A DNA stretch of 64,000 nucleotides from NCBI RefSeq assembly GCF_014647255.1, contig NZ_BMOV01000002.1:372001-436000 (forward strand). The letters are read 5' to 3'. How positions within the stretch are numbered: position 1 is the first letter of the stretch; each line of letters begins with the position of its first letter. Positions 28,375 through 37,743 of the stretch are shown in pieces. The DNA comes from Iodidimonas muriae (GTDB lineage Bacteria > Pseudomonadota > Alphaproteobacteria > Sphingomonadales > Rhodothalassiaceae). The notes beneath the pieces are model-generated. The model was not told the DNA's origin, searched no databases, and was given only the letters and a program-made list of their open reading frames with translations. A program made the position numbers and the translations under genes.

Positions 28375-28929
28375 ATGTCCATCATGTCCGACCGCTGGAT
28401 TCGTGAGAAAAGCGTTTCTGAGGCCATGATCGAGCCGTTTGAAGATCGTCAGCGCCGTGAGGGGACGATTTCTTATGGCCTGAGCTCCTATGGCTATGAT
28501 GCGCGGGTATCCAACGAGTTCAAAATTTTCACCAATGTGGATAATGCCTTGGTGGACCCCAAGGATTTCTCGCCCCACAGCTTTGTGGATCGCACCACCG
28601 ATGTGTGCATCATTCCCCCCAATTCCTTTGCGCTGGCCCGCACGGTGGAATATTTCCGCATCCCCAAGGATGTTTTGGTGATCTGCCTTGGCAAATCCAC
28701 CTATGCGCGCTGCGGCATCATCGTCAATGTGACCCCTTTGGAGCCGGGCTGGGAAGGCCATGTAACGCTGGAATTTTCCAATACCACACCGCTGCCCGCC
28801 AAGGTTTATGCCAATGAAGGGGCGTGCCAATTCCTGTTTTTGCAAGGCAACGAGCCGTGCGAGGTGACCTATGCGGATCGGTTGGGGAAATATCAGGGCC
28901 AGCGCGGCGTGACTTTGCCCAAGCTTTGA
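28375..28929 (+). CDS. dcd: dCTP deaminase
   Basis: The 184-residue trimeric enzyme deaminates dCTP to dUTP, the main route to dTTP in proteobacteria. Family motifs are complete: [24 protein letters not shown] with the catalytic region, [15 protein letters not shown], and the C-terminal [10 protein letters not shown]. The ATG at 28375 (GGGAG 9 nt upstream) gives the usual length; ATG 28384 is close by. It is divergent from the TAXI gene and 116 bp before murA. Confidence 0.96.
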   Translation: MSIMSDRWIREKSVSEAMIEPFEDRQRREGTISYGLSSYGYDARVSNEFKIFTNVDNALVDPKDFSPHSFVDRTTDVCIIPPNSFALARTVEYFRIPKDVLVICLGKSTYARCGIIVNVTPLEPGWEGHVTLEFSNTTPLPAKVYANEGACQFLFLQGNEPCEVTYADRLGKYQGQRGVTLPKL

Positions 28930-29045
28930 AAGCGGCCTTTCTCTCACCTTTTTCTGGCCATGCCTGTGCCCATCTAAGGCGATATACAAAGGGCATCGGG
29001 CGTGGCATTCGCTGCGTCTCCCTATGAAAGGATACTATCGCCCTT

Positions 29046-30332
29046 ATGGATAAACTCATAGTGCGTGGCGGCCAGAAGCTGTCGGGAACGGTTCAGATTT
29101 CAGGCGCGAAAAATGCGGCGCTGCCCTTGATGGCGGCCAGCCTTTTAACCGATGCGCGCCTGCGCTTGTCCAATCTTCCCCGGCTGGCGGATCTGGCCAC
29201 CATGGGCGATCTTTTGAACCATCATGGTGCCTCCGTGACCATCGAAGGGGCGATGGGCAATGGCCGCCCCTATGGGCGGATTTTGGCGCTGGAAGCCCCG
29301 CATATCACCGATACCACCGCCCCTTATGATATTGTGCGCAAGATGCGCGCCTCGATTCTGGTTCTGGGGCCGATTCTTGCCCGCGAAGGGCTGGCCCGGG
29401 TGTCCTTGCCCGGCGGGTGCGCCATTGGCACCCGTCCCATTGATCTGCATTTGGACGGGCTAAAGGCGCTGGGTGCCGAAATTGAATTGAATGAAGGCTA
29501 TGTGGCTGCCCGCGCTCCGCGCGGTGGTTTGCGCGGTGGCCGTGTGGCTTTCTCCAAAATATCGGTGGGAGCGACGGAAAATCTGATGATGGCGGCCTGT
29601 TTGGCCAATGGCGAAACCGTGCTGGAAAATGCCGCTTGCGAGCCGGAAATTGTCGATCTGGGAAAGTGCTTGAAGGCCATGGGGGCGACCATCGAAGGCT
29701 TGGGCACTCCGCGCATCCGGATCATGGGGCAAGCCAGCCTTTCAGGGGCCACTCATCGCTGCATGGCGGACCGGATTGAAGCCGGGTCTTATGCGGTGGC
29801 GGCGGCCATTACCGGTGGCCGTGTGACCTTGGCAGGGGCCGAGCCCGCGTCCATGCAGGCCTTGTGCGATATTTTGAAGGAAGCCGGTGTTGATATTGCC
29901 GAGAGCGATGCGGGTTTGAGTGTTTCGCGGGAAGGGCCGCTGCGCCCTGTGGCATGCACCACCCATCCTTATCCGGGTTTCCCCACCGATATGCAGGCCC
30001 AGTTGATGGCGTTGATGACCTTGGCCGAAGGCGAATCGGTCATTACCGAAGCGATCTTTGAAAACCGCTTCATGCATGTGCAGGAATTGGCGCGAATGGG
30101 GGCCGATATTTCGGTGTCTGGCTCTACCGCCCGGATTCGCGGTGTGGGATCGCTGACAGGTGCGCCGGTGATGGCAACGGATTTGCGGGCCAGCATGGGA
30201 TTGGCTTTGGCAGGTTTGGCGGCCCGTGGTGTAACGGAAGTGCACCGGCTTTATCATCTGGATCGCGGTTATGAGCGGCTGGAAGAAAAACTTTTGGGGC
30301 TTGGTGCCGATGTGGCACGTGTTGCCGCTTGA
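29046..30332 (+). CDS. murA: UDP-N-acetylglucosamine 1-carboxyvinyltransferase
   Basis: The 428-residue enzyme performs the first committed step of peptidoglycan synthesis, adding enolpyruvate from PEP to UDP-GlcNAc. The KNAALP substrate motif is at residues 22-27 and the catalytic, fosfomycin-reactive Cys125 is in PGGCAIG. The start has GAAAGGA upstream. It is followed after 31 bp by the DUF2948 gene. The window also encodes AmgK and MurU, which feed the same UDP-MurNAc pool by recycling. Confidence 0.97.
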   Translation: MDKLIVRGGQKLSGTVQISGAKNAALPLMAASLLTDARLRLSNLPRLADLATMGDLLNHHGASVTIEGAMGNGRPYGRILALEAPHITDTTAPYDIVRKMRASILVLGPILAREGLARVSLPGGCAIGTRPIDLHLDGLKALGAEIELNEGYVAARAPRGGLRGGRVAFSKISVGATENLMMAACLANGETVLENAACEPEIVDLGKCLKAMGATIEGLGTPRIRIMGQASLSGATHRCMADRIEAGSYAVAAAITGGRVTLAGAEPASMQALCDILKEAGVDIAESDAGLSVSREGPLRPVACTTHPYPGFPTDMQAQLMALMTLAEGESVITEAIFENRFMHVQELARMGADISVSGSTARIRGVGSLTGAPVMATDLRASMGLALAGLAARGVTEVHRLYHLDRGYERLEEKLLGLGADVARVAA

Positions 30333-30363
30333 GATTTTTCGTTCTTTTGCCCAAAGTTGCCTT

Positions 30364-30813
30364 ATGACAGAAAAACTCAAACTTATTGCCCGTAGCGCAG
30401 ATGATCTTTCGGTTATTTCCGCAGTTTTGCAAGATAGCGTTTTGCGGATCGACGATATGGCGTGGCTGCCTGAAGCGCACCGCTTTGCGGTGGTGGCCAA
30501 CCGGTTCCGCTGGGAAAAAGTTGCCAAAGATGCCCCGCGGCGCAAGGCGCGCGGCGAAAGGGTGCGTGCCGGGCTGCATTTTGACGGGATCTTGCGGGCG
30601 CAGTTCCGCAATCTTTCCCTTGGCGACAAACAAAAAGTGGTGGAATTGCTGGCCATCAATACCAAGATGGGCGAAGACGGCGCCGCCACTATAGAGCTTG
30701 TTTTCGCAGGGGGTGGCACGATTCGGTTGGAGGCGGAATGTATCGAAGTGGTGCTGCAAGATCTGTCCAATGCATGGGCCGCCCTTCGCACCCCATCCCA
30801 TGCGGTGGATTGA
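30364..30813 (+). CDS. DUF2948 family protein
   Basis: A 149-residue soluble protein matching the alphaproteobacterial DUF2948 family: LKLIARSADDLSVISAVLQD at the start, a central RFRWE, and an Ile-rich C-terminal half ending near CIEVVLQDLS. The function is unknown. It stands between murA and hisG, an order I recall from other alphaproteobacteria, and the family often travels with hisG/hisD. The ATG at 30364 is chosen because conservation begins there. Confidence 0.87.
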   Translation: MTEKLKLIARSADDLSVISAVLQDSVLRIDDMAWLPEAHRFAVVANRFRWEKVAKDAPRRKARGERVRAGLHFDGILRAQFRNLSLGDKQKVVELLAINTKMGEDGAATIELVFAGGGTIRLEAECIEVVLQDLSNAWAALRTPSHAVD

Positions 30814-30888
30814 CCCCGTTTTTTGGCTGGCCATGGACCTTTTGTGCGGTGCAAGGTAAAAAGCCGCACCCTTTGATGGAGAGCGCCC

Positions 30889-31602
30889 ATGGTATCTGTA
30901 CCGCCCGCACAATCTGAATTGATTTCGGCTGATCAACCACAGTCCGATCTGGTTTTGGCTTTGCCCAAGGGGCGAATTCTGCAAGAGGCCATGCCATTGG
31001 TGCGGGCTGCGGGGATCGAGCCGGAAGCCGCTTTTGATGATCCGGGCAGCCGCAAACTGCAATTCGATACAAATATACCCGGCTTGCGAATCATCCGTGT
31101 GCGGGCCTTTGATGTGGCCACCTTTGTTGCTTTTGGTGCGGCGCATTTGGGGATTGCCGGCAATGATGTGTTGATGGAATTCGATTATCCCGAAATTTAT
31201 GCGCCGCTTGATCTGAAGATCGGCCATTGCCGCTTGTCGCTGGCCGAGCCGGAAGATCTGGCCCGCGAGGATGATCCTCAGAGCTGGTCCCATGTGCGGG
31301 TGGCGACCAAATATCCAAATCTTACCGGCCGGTATTTCGCAGCTCGTGGTGTGCAGGCGGAATGTGTGAAGCTGAACGGGGCGATGGAATTGGCCCCGGC
31401 CCTTGGCTTGTGCCCGCGGATTGTTGATTTGGTGTCCACCGGCTCTACCTTGCGCGCCAATGGCCTGCGCGAAGTGGCGGTGCTGACGCAGATCACCTCG
31501 CGGCTGATTGTGAACAGGGCAGCCTTTAAAACCTATCCCGATCAGGTGGGCGGCTGGGTCGAACGGTTCCAGACTGCCTTGGGGGCCGCCGATGCCGCGT
31601 AA
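30889..31602 (+). CDS. hisG: ATP phosphoribosyltransferase catalytic subunit, short form
   Basis: The 237-residue enzyme starts histidine synthesis by joining ATP and PRPP. The PRPP-binding segment [14 protein letters not shown] is clear, and LALPKGRI near residue 24 marks the domain start. It lacks the C-terminal regulatory domain, so it is the short form that needs HisZ as partner; no hisZ is in the window. About 20 extra residues precede the conserved part. It overlaps hisD by 11 bp. Confidence 0.94.
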   Translation: MVSVPPAQSELISADQPQSDLVLALPKGRILQEAMPLVRAAGIEPEAAFDDPGSRKLQFDTNIPGLRIIRVRAFDVATFVAFGAAHLGIAGNDVLMEFDYPEIYAPLDLKIGHCRLSLAEPEDLAREDDPQSWSHVRVATKYPNLTGRYFAARGVQAECVKLNGAMELAPALGLCPRIVDLVSTGSTLRANGLREVAVLTQITSRLIVNRAAFKTYPDQVGGWVERFQTALGAADAA

Positions 31603-32923
31603 ACTCCTTAGGGCGGACCCTGATTTCGATCAGCAGTTTGAAGCGCTTTTGAACCAGAAGCGCGATGAAGCACATTCGGTCCGTGATGTGGTGGATGGCA
31701 TCCTGAGCGATGTGGCGCGGCGCGGAGATGCGGCGGTGCTGGAGTATACGGCCCGGTTTGATCGGCTGGATATTTCGGCGGACGATCTGCGTATTGATGC
31801 GGCCGAAATTGCACAGGCGCGGGCCAAATGCGACAGGGAAACATTGGACGCGCTGGCGCTGGCGGCCAAGCGGATCAAGGCGTTCCATGCCCATCAAAAA
31901 CCGCAAGACCACAGCTATATAGATGAAGCGGGGGTCAGATTGGGCGTGCGCTGGTCTGCCATTGATGCGGCGGGGCTTTATGTGCCGGGCGGCATGGCCA
32001 GCTATCCATCCTCTGTTTTGATGAATGCCCTGCCGGCGAAAGTGGCGGGCGTTGAGCGCCTTGTGATGGTGGTTCCAACACCGGACGGGGTGATCAATCC
32101 TTTGGTTCTGGCCGCGGCGGATCTGGCCGGTGTGGATGAACTTTATCGCATTGGTGGTGCACAGGCGGTGGCGGCTTTGGCTTATGGGACCGAAAGTCTG
32201 GCGCCGGTGGATAAGATTGTCGGGCCGGGCAATGCCTATGTGGCGGAAGCGAAAAGGCAGGTCTTTGGCCGGGTGGGCATCGATACCATTGCCGGACCAT
32301 CGGAAATTCTGGTGGTGGCCGATGGCGATAATGATCCGGCCTGGATCGCCGCTGATCTGTTGAGCCAGGCAGAACATGATGCGGTGGCGCAGTCGATCCT
32401 GATTACGGACGATGCCGCTTTCGCCAGTGCTGTGGCCGATGAAATCGAGCAGCAATTGATGTCTTTGGATCGTCGGGATATCGCCTCGGCAAGTTGGCGC
32501 GATTATGGGGCGATGATTGTGCTGGATGATCTTATGCAGGCCCCCGCCCTTGTGGACCGGTTGGCACCGGAGCATCTGGAACTGGCGGTGGCGGACCCCG
32601 ATGCTTTGTTTGCCCGTATTCGCCATGCAGGTGCCGTGTTTTTAGGGCGGTATACACCGGAAGCGGTTGGGGATTATGTGGCGGGCCCCAACCATGTTTT
32701 GCCCACATCCCGTGCGGCCCGTTTTTCAAGCGGATTATCGGTGCTTGATTTCATGAAGCGCACCACGTTCATTGGCTGTGACGGTGATAGTTTGGCGCGT
32801 ATTGGCCCCGCGGCGGTTCGCCTTGCCCGCGCGGAAGGATTGGGGGCTCACGCACAGTCGGTTTCCATCCGCCTTGACCAAGGGGCAGACGGCGAAAACA
32901 GCCGCAAGCAGGATAATCAATGA
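31592..32923 (+). CDS. hisD: Histidinol dehydrogenase
   Basis: The 443-residue zinc enzyme oxidises histidinol to histidine in the last two steps of the pathway. [22 protein letters not shown] and [13 protein letters not shown] contain the expected substrate and zinc residues, and NHVLPTS follows near the end. The start overlaps hisG by 11 bp and the stop overlaps the next gene by 4 bp, so hisG, hisD and UPF0262 are tightly coupled. Confidence 0.97.
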   Translation: MPRKLLRADPDFDQQFEALLNQKRDEAHSVRDVVDGILSDVARRGDAAVLEYTARFDRLDISADDLRIDAAEIAQARAKCDRETLDALALAAKRIKAFHAHQKPQDHSYIDEAGVRLGVRWSAIDAAGLYVPGGMASYPSSVLMNALPAKVAGVERLVMVVPTPDGVINPLVLAAADLAGVDELYRIGGAQAVAALAYGTESLAPVDKIVGPGNAYVAEAKRQVFGRVGIDTIAGPSEILVVADGDNDPAWIAADLLSQAEHDAVAQSILITDDAAFASAVADEIEQQLMSLDRRDIASASWRDYGAMIVLDDLMQAPALVDRLAPEHLELAVADPDALFARIRHAGAVFLGRYTPEAVGDYVAGPNHVLPTSRAARFSSGLSVLDFMKRTTFIGCDGDSLARIGPAAVRLARAEGLGAHAQSVSIRLDQGADGENSRKQDNQ

Positions 32924-33420
32924 CTGAAAAAAAGGGCGAAACATCCCGTCGTCTGATCGACGTGACTCTTGATGAATCCACCATTGTGCGCTGGAGCAAT
33001 GATGTGGACCATGAACGACGAGTGGCCATTTTTGATCTGCTGGAGCACAATCTTTTCGATCCGGTGATCGCACTGCCCGACGATTATGAAGGGCCGTTCC
33101 GGTTGCATTTGCGGGTGGAAGAAGGGCGGTTATTGTTTGAACTGTCCGATGAAGCGGGAAATTTCCTCGAGTCGTTTCGTCTGCCACTCACCCCGTTCCG
33201 TCGGATCATCCGGGATTATTTCACCGTTTGCGATTCGTATTTCCAGGCCATCAAAACCGCCAGTACATCGCAAATTGAAGCCATCGATATGGGGCGGCGC
33301 GGCTTGCACAATGATGGCTCGGCCCTCTTGATGGAGCGTTTGCACGATAAGGTACGGGTGGATCAAAATACGGCCCGACGCCTTTTTACGCTGATTTGCG
33401 TTTTGCATATTCGAGGATAG
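32920..33420 (+). CDS. UPF0262 family protein
   Basis: A 166-residue soluble protein, recognised as UPF0262 by IDVTLDESTIVRWSNDVDHE near the start, the FDLLEHNLF motif, and the central PFRRIIRDYFTVCDSYF. The role is not known. It overlaps hisD by 4 bp and is followed after 3 bp by the phosphatase gene. This hisD - UPF0262 - phosphatase - infA order is widely kept in alphaproteobacteria. Confidence 0.92.
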   Translation: MTEKKGETSRRLIDVTLDESTIVRWSNDVDHERRVAIFDLLEHNLFDPVIALPDDYEGPFRLHLRVEEGRLLFELSDEAGNFLESFRLPLTPFRRIIRDYFTVCDSYFQAIKTASTSQIEAIDMGRRGLHNDGSALLMERLHDKVRVDQNTARRLFTLICVLHIRG

Positions 33421-33423
33421 GGC

Positions 33424-33900
33424 ATGGTTTCATCCCCGCCCAATGCCGATGCCATACAGCGCGATTCCCCGCGCAGCGTTTTGTTTTTATGCAATCGCAA
33501 TGCGGTGCGATCCCCCATGGCGCAGGCCTTGCTTTATCGTCATTCCCGGCACCGGATTGCGGTGTCTTCGGCGGGGCTGGAAGCGGGGTTTCTGGACCCG
33601 TTTTCTGTGGCCGTGATGGATGAGGTCGGCATTGATTTATCGGATCATGAACCGCAGAGCCTGGCGAGTTTACCAGACATTGCGGTGGATCTGGTTGTTT
33701 CGCTGACCCCGGAAGCCCATCATCGGGCAATGGAGATGACGCGGGACGGCACCTGTCTGGCGGAATATTGGCCCACGGTCGATCCCACCCTTGTGGAAGG
33801 CAATCGTGATCAGCGTCTGGATGCTTATCGGGGCTTGCGTGATGGCCTGATAACGCGCATCGAAACACGGTTTAAAGAGGCTGCACCGGGGCATCTTTAA
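33424..33900 (+). CDS. Low-molecular-weight phosphatase family protein
   Basis: The 158-residue protein has the P-loop CNRNAVRS (C-x5-R-S) of low-molecular-weight tyrosine phosphatases and arsenate reductases, followed by PMAQALL. The likely general acid is the Asp in TVDPTL. The substrate is unknown; the family mixes phosphatases and ArsC-type reductases, and no ars genes are nearby. It starts 3 bp after UPF0262. Confidence 0.82.
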   Translation: MVSSPPNADAIQRDSPRSVLFLCNRNAVRSPMAQALLYRHSRHRIAVSSAGLEAGFLDPFSVAVMDEVGIDLSDHEPQSLASLPDIAVDLVVSLTPEAHHRAMEMTRDGTCLAEYWPTVDPTLVEGNRDQRLDAYRGLRDGLITRIETRFKEAAPGHL

Positions 33901-34004
33901 GCACTTTCATCGCCCATAAAGCGTGTGACGCTTGCATTTCGTCGCCGTCTCACTCATTTATGGCGCAAATTCCTTGTCTCAGATGAAAAGAAATTCGAAC
34001 AAAC

Positions 34005-34223
34005 ATGGCGAAAGAAGAAATTTTGGAAATGCGCGGCACGGTAACGGAATTGCTTCCGAACGCCATGTTCCGCGTGACGCTTGAAAATGGGCATGAAGTG
34101 CTTGGACATACGGCCGGAAAAATGCGCAAAAACCGCATTCGTGTTCTTGCCGGTGATGAGGTGTTGGTGGAACTGACGCCTTATGATTTGACCAAAGGCC
34201 GAATCACCTATCGCTTTAAATAA
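34005..34223 (+). CDS. infA: Translation initiation factor IF-1
   Basis: The 72-residue protein is a single OB fold that binds the ribosomal A site during initiation. The sequence is nearly canonical ([38 protein letters not shown] at the end). A 104-bp gap before it probably holds its own promoter. maf follows after 10 bp. Confidence 0.98.
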   Translation: MAKEEILEMRGTVTELLPNAMFRVTLENGHEVLGHTAGKMRKNRIRVLAGDEVLVELTPYDLTKGRITYRFK

Positions 34224-34233
34224 GGCTGACGGT

Positions 34234-34881
34234 GTGGCTTCTTGCCCCCATAGGTCGTCTGCGCTGCCCCGAAATGGCCATGGGGCGCGTTTGATTCTTG
34301 CGTCGGCGTCGCCGCGTCGTGTGGCGCTTCTCGATCAGATCGGTGTGCATCCCGATGCGGTGGTTCCTGCCGATATCGATGAGCAGGCGCACAAAGCCGA
34401 ACAACCGCGCCCTTATGCGCGGCGGATGGCCTTTGAAAAGGCCCGGCATGTGGCCAAGGACCATCCGGATTGCTTTATCCTTGCTGCTGATACAGTGGTG
34501 TCGGTGGGGCGGCGTATTTTACCCAAAGCGCTGGACCGTCAAACGGCCGATGATTGTCTGGCAATCTTGTCGGGACGGCGGCACCGGGTAACCTGCGGTG
34601 TGGCCCTTGTTTGCCCTGATGGCCGGTGTCTGGAACGCCAGGTGGATACCGTGGTGATCTTCAAACGGCTGTCGGCGGACGAACGCCGTGCCTATCTGGA
34701 CAGTGGTGACTGGCATGGCAAGGCGGGCGGCTATGCCCTTCAGGGCTATGCTGCGGCCTTTGTACGCCGGATATCCGGCTCCTATAGCACGGTGGTGGGT
34801 CTGCCATTGTTTGATGTGTCGCAGATGCTTCAAGGGCAGGGCTATCCGCTGCTTAAAGGATGGGCTTGTTCGGATGGCTGA
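34234..34881 (+). CDS. Maf-family nucleoside-triphosphate pyrophosphatase
   Basis: The 215-residue protein matches the Maf family: LILASASPRRVALL near residue 20, the DTVV motif, and the GKAGGYALQGYAAAF segment with SGSYSTVVGLPLF. Maf proteins hydrolyse modified or canonical NTPs such as dTTP, UTP or m7GTP and are linked to septum control. The proposed GTG start at 34234 adds about 18 residues before the conserved core. Its end overlaps rng by 8 bp. Confidence 0.92.
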   Translation: MASCPHRSSALPRNGHGARLILASASPRRVALLDQIGVHPDAVVPADIDEQAHKAEQPRPYARRMAFEKARHVAKDHPDCFILAADTVVSVGRRILPKALDRQTADDCLAILSGRRHRVTCGVALVCPDGRCLERQVDTVVIFKRLSADERRAYLDSGDWHGKAGGYALQGYAAAFVRRISGSYSTVVGLPLFDVSQMLQGQGYPLLKGWACSDG

Positions 34882-36277
34882 TTTGCTCATTGAAAACAGC
34901 GTTTCGGAATGTCGTGTTGCGCTGGTCGATGAGCAAAAACCGTATGAGCTGTCTTTGATGCGCGGTGTTGCGCATTGGGTGGAAAGCATCAATATGGCCC
35001 GGGTGACCCGGTTGGCCCCGGAATTTGACGGCGCCTTTCTTGATCTGGGGGGCGGCGTTGAAGGGTTCTTGACCCGCCGACATGCCCCCAGAGAGCGCGG
35101 TGCGCCGGTTCCTGCTCGCCTGGATGGCGGGATACATGAAGGCCAGAGCGTACCGGTTCAGCTTATGGTGCCGCCGTCTGAGCAGGGCAAAAGCTGGACG
35201 GTGTCAGCCGACCTTCACCGCAAGGGCCGTTATATCACGCTGATCCCGTCGCAAGCGGGGCTGTCCTTCGATGATGAAGGGGCAGACAAGCGCGCGCAAG
35301 CACGGTTGAGCGAAGCCCTGTCGCCGATTTTGAAGGATAGTGGTGTGCGGGTTCATACACCGGCTTTTCTGGTGGATGATGATGTGGTGCTGTCGGAAGC
35401 TTCAAGGCTTCTAGGCCAGTTGCGGGCAATCAGGGCGGCAGGCAGCGGGGTGCGCACCCTTTTGCCCGGCCCGGATCATTTATGGCGCAGTTTGCGCGAT
35501 GCGCCGGTGGGGTTGGGGGCGATCCGTTGCTCGGACCGGGCAACCTTGGCCAAAGCCACGTCTCTTACAAATATTTGGCCCGATCTGACGCCCTTGTTGC
35601 TGTGCGATATGGGGGGTGGGGCGCTGTTTGAGCGCTATGGCGTTGAAGATGCGTTGGACGAGATCGTCAAAGGCGAGATTGCTTTGCCGTCTGGCGGGCG
35701 CATCAGCTTTGAAGATACCCGTGCTGCAATGGTGATTGATGTGGATGCGGGGGCTGCCCGCACCGGCCGTTCAGTGGCGCGGGTGGCGCATATGGTCAAT
35801 CTGGAGGCCGCTACGGCCATAGCCCTGCTGTTGCGCCGTGCCAATATCGGCGGGCTGGTGCTGGTGGATTTCATCGATATGGCCAAGCATGATGACCGCG
35901 AGGCGGTGCTTTCAGCGCTTGATGCCGGTTTCAAGGCAGATCCCGCGCCCATCCGCCGGTCGAAGATCAATCATCACGGGGTGCTATCCATTACCCGAAA
36001 GCGGACGGGGCTTTCCGTGCGCGATCAGATGGTGGCAAAATCCGTTTCCTTGCCAAAGCTGGAAAACAGCCTGCATGATTTGCTGCGGCGCGCCGAACGG
36101 ACGGCTGTTATGGACCAACGGCCCGGGACACTGCATCTGGCCGCCGCGCCGGCGTTGGCGGAGAAACTACGGGCGGGGGAGTGGCTGGCATTGCTGGCCC
36201 GACGCACCGCCCGGTCCGTAGATTTAAAAGACCGTGCCGATCTGGCCCCCGATGACGGGCAATGCTGGATTGGCTAA
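34874..36277 (+). CDS. rng: Ribonuclease E/G family protein
   Basis: The 467-residue endoribonuclease is close to RNase G in size. The catalytic magnesium ligands fall in VIDVDAG and in VLVDFIDM, and ALPSGGR is the standard approach to the active site. I do not see the CPxCxG zinc link, nor a long degradosome tail, so the protein is a minimal form. The upstream open frame to 34688 lies in maf and is not used. The ATG at 34874 overlaps maf. It probably processes 5S and 16S rRNA ends, but a short RNase E role cannot be excluded. Confidence 0.9.
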   Translation: MADLLIENSVSECRVALVDEQKPYELSLMRGVAHWVESINMARVTRLAPEFDGAFLDLGGGVEGFLTRRHAPRERGAPVPARLDGGIHEGQSVPVQLMVPPSEQGKSWTVSADLHRKGRYITLIPSQAGLSFDDEGADKRAQARLSEALSPILKDSGVRVHTPAFLVDDDVVLSEASRLLGQLRAIRAAGSGVRTLLPGPDHLWRSLRDAPVGLGAIRCSDRATLAKATSLTNIWPDLTPLLLCDMGGGALFERYGVEDALDEIVKGEIALPSGGRISFEDTRAAMVIDVDAGAARTGRSVARVAHMVNLEAATAIALLLRRANIGGLVLVDFIDMAKHDDREAVLSALDAGFKADPAPIRRSKINHHGVLSITRKRTGLSVRDQMVAKSVSLPKLENSLHDLLRRAERTAVMDQRPGTLHLAAAPALAEKLRAGEWLALLARRTARSVDLKDRADLAPDDGQCWIG

Positions 36278-36300
36278 ATGATAATCAAGGAGCCGCGCTC

Positions 36301-36498
36301 ATGAGCGGAAAATCCCCGGCCGGTAAAAAACCGCGCTGCCCCATGTGCAAAAAACCTGTCGTAGAGGCCTATCGGCCGTTTTGCTCCGATAGGTGCAGCA
36401 AACTGGATTTGGCCCGCTGGTTTGGAGAGGCCTATGTTTTGCCGGGCGAAAGGCCGTTTGATGGTGCAGATCTGGATGAAGAAAAGAATTCTTTCTAG
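36301..36498 (+). CDS. yacG: DNA gyrase inhibitor YacG, zinc-binding
   Basis: A 65-residue protein with a four-cysteine zinc site: CPMC and, after about fourteen residues, CSDRC, then the typical DLARWFGEAY. In E. coli YacG binds GyrB and blocks DNA binding. The ATG at 36301 follows a CAAGGAG; the open frame starts 13 codons earlier but conservation does not. It sits 24 bp after rng and before tRNA-Phe. Confidence 0.92.
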   Translation: MSGKSPAGKKPRCPMCKKPVVEAYRPFCSDRCSKLDLARWFGEAYVLPGERPFDGADLDEEKNSF

Positions 36499-36582
36499 AG
36501 CCTCTGGACAGGGTCCAATTGATTGCTTATAAGCAGCCCCCACAAGCGTGGCGCACGCCATGTTTGGGCTGTTAAAGCCAGT

Positions 36583-36658
36583 GCCCAGGTAGCTCAGTTG
36601 GTAGAGCATGCGACTGAAAATCGCAGTGTCGGTGGTTCGATTCCGCCCCTGGGCACCA
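36583..36658 (+). tRNA. tRNA-Phe (anticodon GAA)
   Basis: The 76-bp gene folds into a full cloverleaf: acceptor GCCCAGG pairs with CCTGGGC, the D stem is GCTC/GAGC, the anticodon stem TGCGA/TCGCA encloses the loop CTGAAAA with anticodon GAA, and the T loop is TTCGATT. The CCA end is encoded (36656-36658). No integrase or repeated tRNA end is found downstream. Confidence 0.98.
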
Positions 36659-36716
36659 CTTCATTTCCCATCCCGTTTTCACATGTTTTTGGACAGGCGC
36701 GGCGCGGATATTGCGC

Positions 36717-37490
36717 TTATTGGGCGCTTAATCCTCCATCGATGGCCAGTTCTGCGCCATTGACGAATTTCGCTTCATCGCTGGCCAGATATAACACGGC
36801 ATAGGCCACATCATTGGGGTCGCCCAAACGCTTCATGGGATTTTGCCTTGCCAGCTTCTCCACCAGAATATCGCGCGGCATGCCGGGCACAACGTCATCA
36901 AGAATGGCGGTGTCGATAAAGGCCGGATGCACCGAGTTGCAGCGAATCGGATATTTGTTATGCGCACAATGCAGGGCCACCGATTTGCTGAAGTGCCGCA
37001 CCGCTGCTTTTGCCGAGCAATAAGCGGCCAGATTGCCATCGGCGATCAGCCCCGCAACCGAGCTGATATTGACGATGGCCGCGCTTTTGCTGTTCTTCAA
37101 TGCGGCCATGGCGGCGCGGCAACCAAAGAAAACACTATCCAGATCCACAGCGTGCATTTGCCGCCAGTCTTCGGTGCTGGTGTTTTCCACGGATCCCATA
37201 TTGCCGATCCCGGCATTGTTCACGAGAATGTCAAGTCCGCCAAAATGGGCGCAGCTTTGTGCAATCACGTCTGTCCACTGCGCTTCATCGGTGACATCAT
37301 GGTGAAGAGCCAAGGCATTGGGGCCAATTTCTTGGGCCACTATTCTGACGCTTTCCTCATTGATATCCGTGCAAATGACTTTGGCCCCCTGTTGGGCGAA
37401 GATCAGTGCAATTGCGCGGCCCAGACCGGCTCCGGCCCCGGTAATCAAGGCCGTTTTACCTAGCAATCGTCCGCTTGTCTGGTCGGTCAT
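36717..37490 (-). CDS. Short-chain dehydrogenase/reductase
   Basis: A 256-residue classical SDR: cofactor loop TGAGAGLG (about 18-25), DI after the second strand suggesting NAD rather than NADP, NNAG, the catalytic Ser in ISSVAG, and YCSAK (YxxxK). It oxidises or reduces an alcohol or ketone; substrate not predictable. ATG 37490 was chosen, although the frame is open 46 codons further. It is encoded opposite to the tandem receptor genes and shares the 253-bp region before them. Confidence 0.88.
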   Translation of the reverse strand: MTDQTSGRLLGKTALITGAGAGLGRAIALIFAQQGAKVICTDINEESVRIVAQEIGPNALALHHDVTDEAQWTDVIAQSCAHFGGLDILVNNAGIGNMGSVENTSTEDWRQMHAVDLDSVFFGCRAAMAALKNSKSAAIVNISSVAGLIADGNLAAYCSAKAAVRHFSKSVALHCAHNKYPIRCNSVHPAFIDTAILDDVVPGMPRDILVEKLARQNPMKRLGDPNDVAYAVLYLASDEAKFVNGAELAIDGGLSAQ

Positions 37491-37682
37491 GATGGCAATC
37501 CTCACTTGAAAAAAGAGCCCCGATTCAGGACGATCCTGAGCCAAGGATATAGGAAAATCTGTCCGACTTGCCTGTTTTGGCAGGTGTTGCAAACGAACAA
37601 CTACCGCCAATCCCTTGCGTAGAGCCACTTGACGGACTTCGCTCAGTCAATCAATCTCGCACCAGAATATCAAAAAATTCCG

Positions 37683-37714
37683 ATCATCGTGCATTGTTCA
37701 TAATGCCCGATGAT
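37683..37714. promoter_or_regulatory. Long imperfect inverted repeat before the first TonB receptor
   Basis: Arms ATCATCG-T-GCATT (37683-37695) and AATGC-C-CGATGAT (37702-37714) pair over 12 of 13 positions around a 6-nt centre (GTTCAT). It lies 19 bp before the GGGAGG ribosome site of the receptor gene. It could be an operator or a leader hairpin that limits translation; the sequence alone does not tell which. Confidence 0.55.
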
Positions 37715-37743
37715 GAGGTAGCGTACCATTTGTGGGAGGTATC

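Noticed and set aside
28329-28940. AAAGCGGCCTTT occurs just before and just after dcd, at 28329 and 28929, exactly 600 bp apart.
   Set aside because: About a hundred exact 12-bp repeats are expected by chance in a window of this size, and no other sign of a mobile element flanks dcd.
36583-37743. tRNA-Phe as a possible integration site for the SDR and receptor genes.
   Set aside because: No integrase, no duplicated tRNA 3' end downstream, and no change in base use.
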